From: Gemmatimonadaceae bacterium
Lineage (GTDB): Bacteria; Latescibacterota; UBA2968; UBA8231
Direction of reading: 5' to 3'
Length of the DNA: 64,000 nt
NCBI GenBank assembly: GCA_026706075.1
Contig: JAPOZM010000031.1
Location: forward strand, 145,146-209,145
Notes under the pieces: generated by a model
What the model was told of the DNA's origin: nothing
Database searches by the model: none
What the model saw: only the letters and a program-made list of their open reading frames with translations
Shown here: positions 63,150 through 64,000 of the stretch, piece after piece
How positions within the stretch are numbered: the stretch's first letter is position 1
Layout of the letters: each line of letters begins with the position of its first letter
Translations under genes and position numbers: made by a program

Positions 63150-64000
63150 TCAGGAACTCTCGGTGCCGGAAGTGAGGCCCTTCCGGGGCAGCAGGATCCT
63201 GAACTCGGTGAACTCGCCCACCTCGGTCTCCACCTGGAACTCGCCGCCGTGCTCGCGGACGATCTCGTGGGAGATCGACAGGCCGAGTCCGGTTCCCTGG
63301 GTGCCGGACTTGGTGGTGAAGAAGGGGTCGAAGATCCTGTCGACGACATGGTCCGGAATGCCCGTGCCGTTGTCTCGGATGGAGATGCGGACACCGCTCT
63401 CGCTGCCTTCGGTCTTGAGCCACACGGTGGGCTCGTAAGAGTCGTCGGCCTCCTCACCGCGGGCGATCGTGGCATGGCAGGCGTTGGTCACCACGTTGAG
63501 AAAGACCCGGCTGAGGTCGCGTGTGACCGCCTCGACCTCTCCGGCGGCTTCGTCGAACTCCTCGACCAGGTTGACGTTGAAGGTCGAATCCGTCCCCCTG
63601 AGGCCGTGATAGGCGAGCTTGGCGTACTCGTCCAGGAGCTGGTTGACGTCGGCGGACTCCACCTCTCCCGCCTCGTTGCGGGAGTGGGCCAGCATGCCCT
63701 CGACGATTCGGTTGGCGCGCTCCCCGTGCTCCTTGACCTTGGCCGAGTTGCCGCGGAGGTCCTCCAGAATCTCGTCGATCAGCTCCTGGTCCATGCCGCC
63801 TTCCCCCTCCCCCTTCAGTTCTTCGCGCAGCTCGTCGATCAGGTCGGAGGAAAGGACGGCGAAGTTGTTGACGAAGTTCAGGGGGTTCCTGATCTCGTGG
63901 GCGATGCCGGCGGTGAGGGCACCCAGGGAGGCGAGCTTCTCCTGGCTGATGACCTGCTGCTGGGTGCGCTTGAGGTCTTCGAGGGTGGTCTCCAGCTCGG
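63150..64000 (-). CDS. Sensor histidine kinase, C-terminal part (5' truncated by window edge)
   Basis: The frame is open to the window end, so only the kinase core is seen (about 283 codons). H-box: AGIAHEIRNPLNFVNN with the phosphoacceptor His at 63899-63897. N-box VFLNVVTNACHAT, G1 DNGTGIP, F-box FDPFFTTK and G2 GTGLGLSI are intact, so it is active in principle. A coiled coil (ELETTLEDLKRTQQQVISQEKLASLGAL) leads into the H-box. The gene is 17 bases ahead of the Tsx-like gene on the same strand, so it may regulate or sense the nucleobase system. The response regulator is not in the window. Confidence 0.92.
   Translation of the reverse strand, partial: ELETTLEDLKRTQQQVISQEKLASLGALTAGIAHEIRNPLNFVNNFAVLSSDLIDELREELKGEGEGGMDQELIDEILEDLRGNSAKVKEHGERANRIVEGMLAHSRNEAGEVESADVNQLLDEYAKLAYHGLRGTDSTFNVNLVEEFDEAAGEVEAVTRDLSRVFLNVVTNACHATIARGEEADDSYEPTVWLKTEGSESGVRISIRDNGTGIPDHVVDRIFDPFFTTKSGTQGTGLGLSISHEIVREHGGEFQVETEVGEFTEFRILLPRKGLTSGTESS

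Overview
The window is a GC-rich (visibly about 70 percent), densely coding chromosomal segment from a Gram-negative-type bacterium. Evidence for an outer membrane is a TonB-dependent receptor, a DcaP-like porin, a Tsx-like channel, another predicted barrel, a LolA-like protein and a lipobox lipoprotein. One WD40 protein ends in the NPFN...LLGQPVRTLV...GVHRLSWDG...GIYVVRL type of FlgD-like/T9SS-like C-terminal domain that is typical of the FCB superphylum. Together with three phytanoyl-CoA dioxygenase (PhyH) family genes, secreted TIM-barrel and propeller proteins, a ceramidase-like protein and frequent GTG/TTG starts, this suggests an uncultured FCB-type lineage (Latescibacterota-, Gemmatimonadota- or Eisenbacteria-like). 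That placement is inference. I saw no rRNA, tRNA, CRISPR, transposase or phage gene, and no gene-free gap longer than 300 bases.

Layout. 1-4314 (+): end of one ABC exporter subunit, a second ABC exporter with a zinc-ribbon insert, a DUF1854 protein and an RraA-like protein. 4437-7235 (+): TonB receptor. 7282-10993 (+): two methyltransferases, a PhyH oxygenase and an NDR/DUF2867 protein in overlapping frames. 11026-12434 (+): alpha/beta hydrolase and P-loop kinase, followed by a 17-bp tandem repeat and a convergent Kelch/Asp-box propeller. 13564-17637 (+): secreted LamG/TIM-barrel protein, SDR and a Kbl-like enzyme. 17634-21227 (-): double GNAT, SIS-like and ceramidase-like proteins. 21342-22139 (+): second PhyH. 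22145-31945 (-): secreted TIM-barrel, CBM9-like and WD40 proteins, an MFS-GNAT fusion, an MFS transporter, an SGNH hydrolase and a repeat lipoprotein. 32101-37683 (-): a six-gene operon (GPP34, propeller, sarcosine-oxidase-like, M19 dipeptidase-like, APH-like kinase, membrane protein) ending in a strong hairpin. 37807-40535 (+): sugar isomerase-like protein and an orphan gene pair. 40650-44452 (-): hydantoinase/oxoprolinase pair. 44593-46011 (+): GT2-methyltransferase fusion. 46029-46970 (-): NicO metal exporter, divergent from a third PhyH. 47888-54895 (+): YtxH protein, porin, solute-binding protein, HAMP sensor without an output domain, OFA transporter, squalene/phytoene synthase and IspH. 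54926-64000 (-): barrel, LolA-like protein, MMPL exporter and DUF2236 oxygenase, then an NCS2 permease with a kinase-like tail, a Tsx-like channel and a partial histidine kinase.

The most interesting ensembles are: (1) ispH and squalene/phytoene synthase facing a DUF2236 oxygenase/MMPL/LolA-like/barrel operon, which could be an isoprenoid-lipid modification and export system; (2) histidine kinase, Tsx-like channel and NCS2 permease with a degenerate HATPase-like tail, which could be a nucleobase uptake and sensing unit; (3) porin, Tat-type solute-binding protein, output-less HAMP sensor and OFA transporter with no ABC permease. All functions are inferred from reading the sequence. No database search was run.
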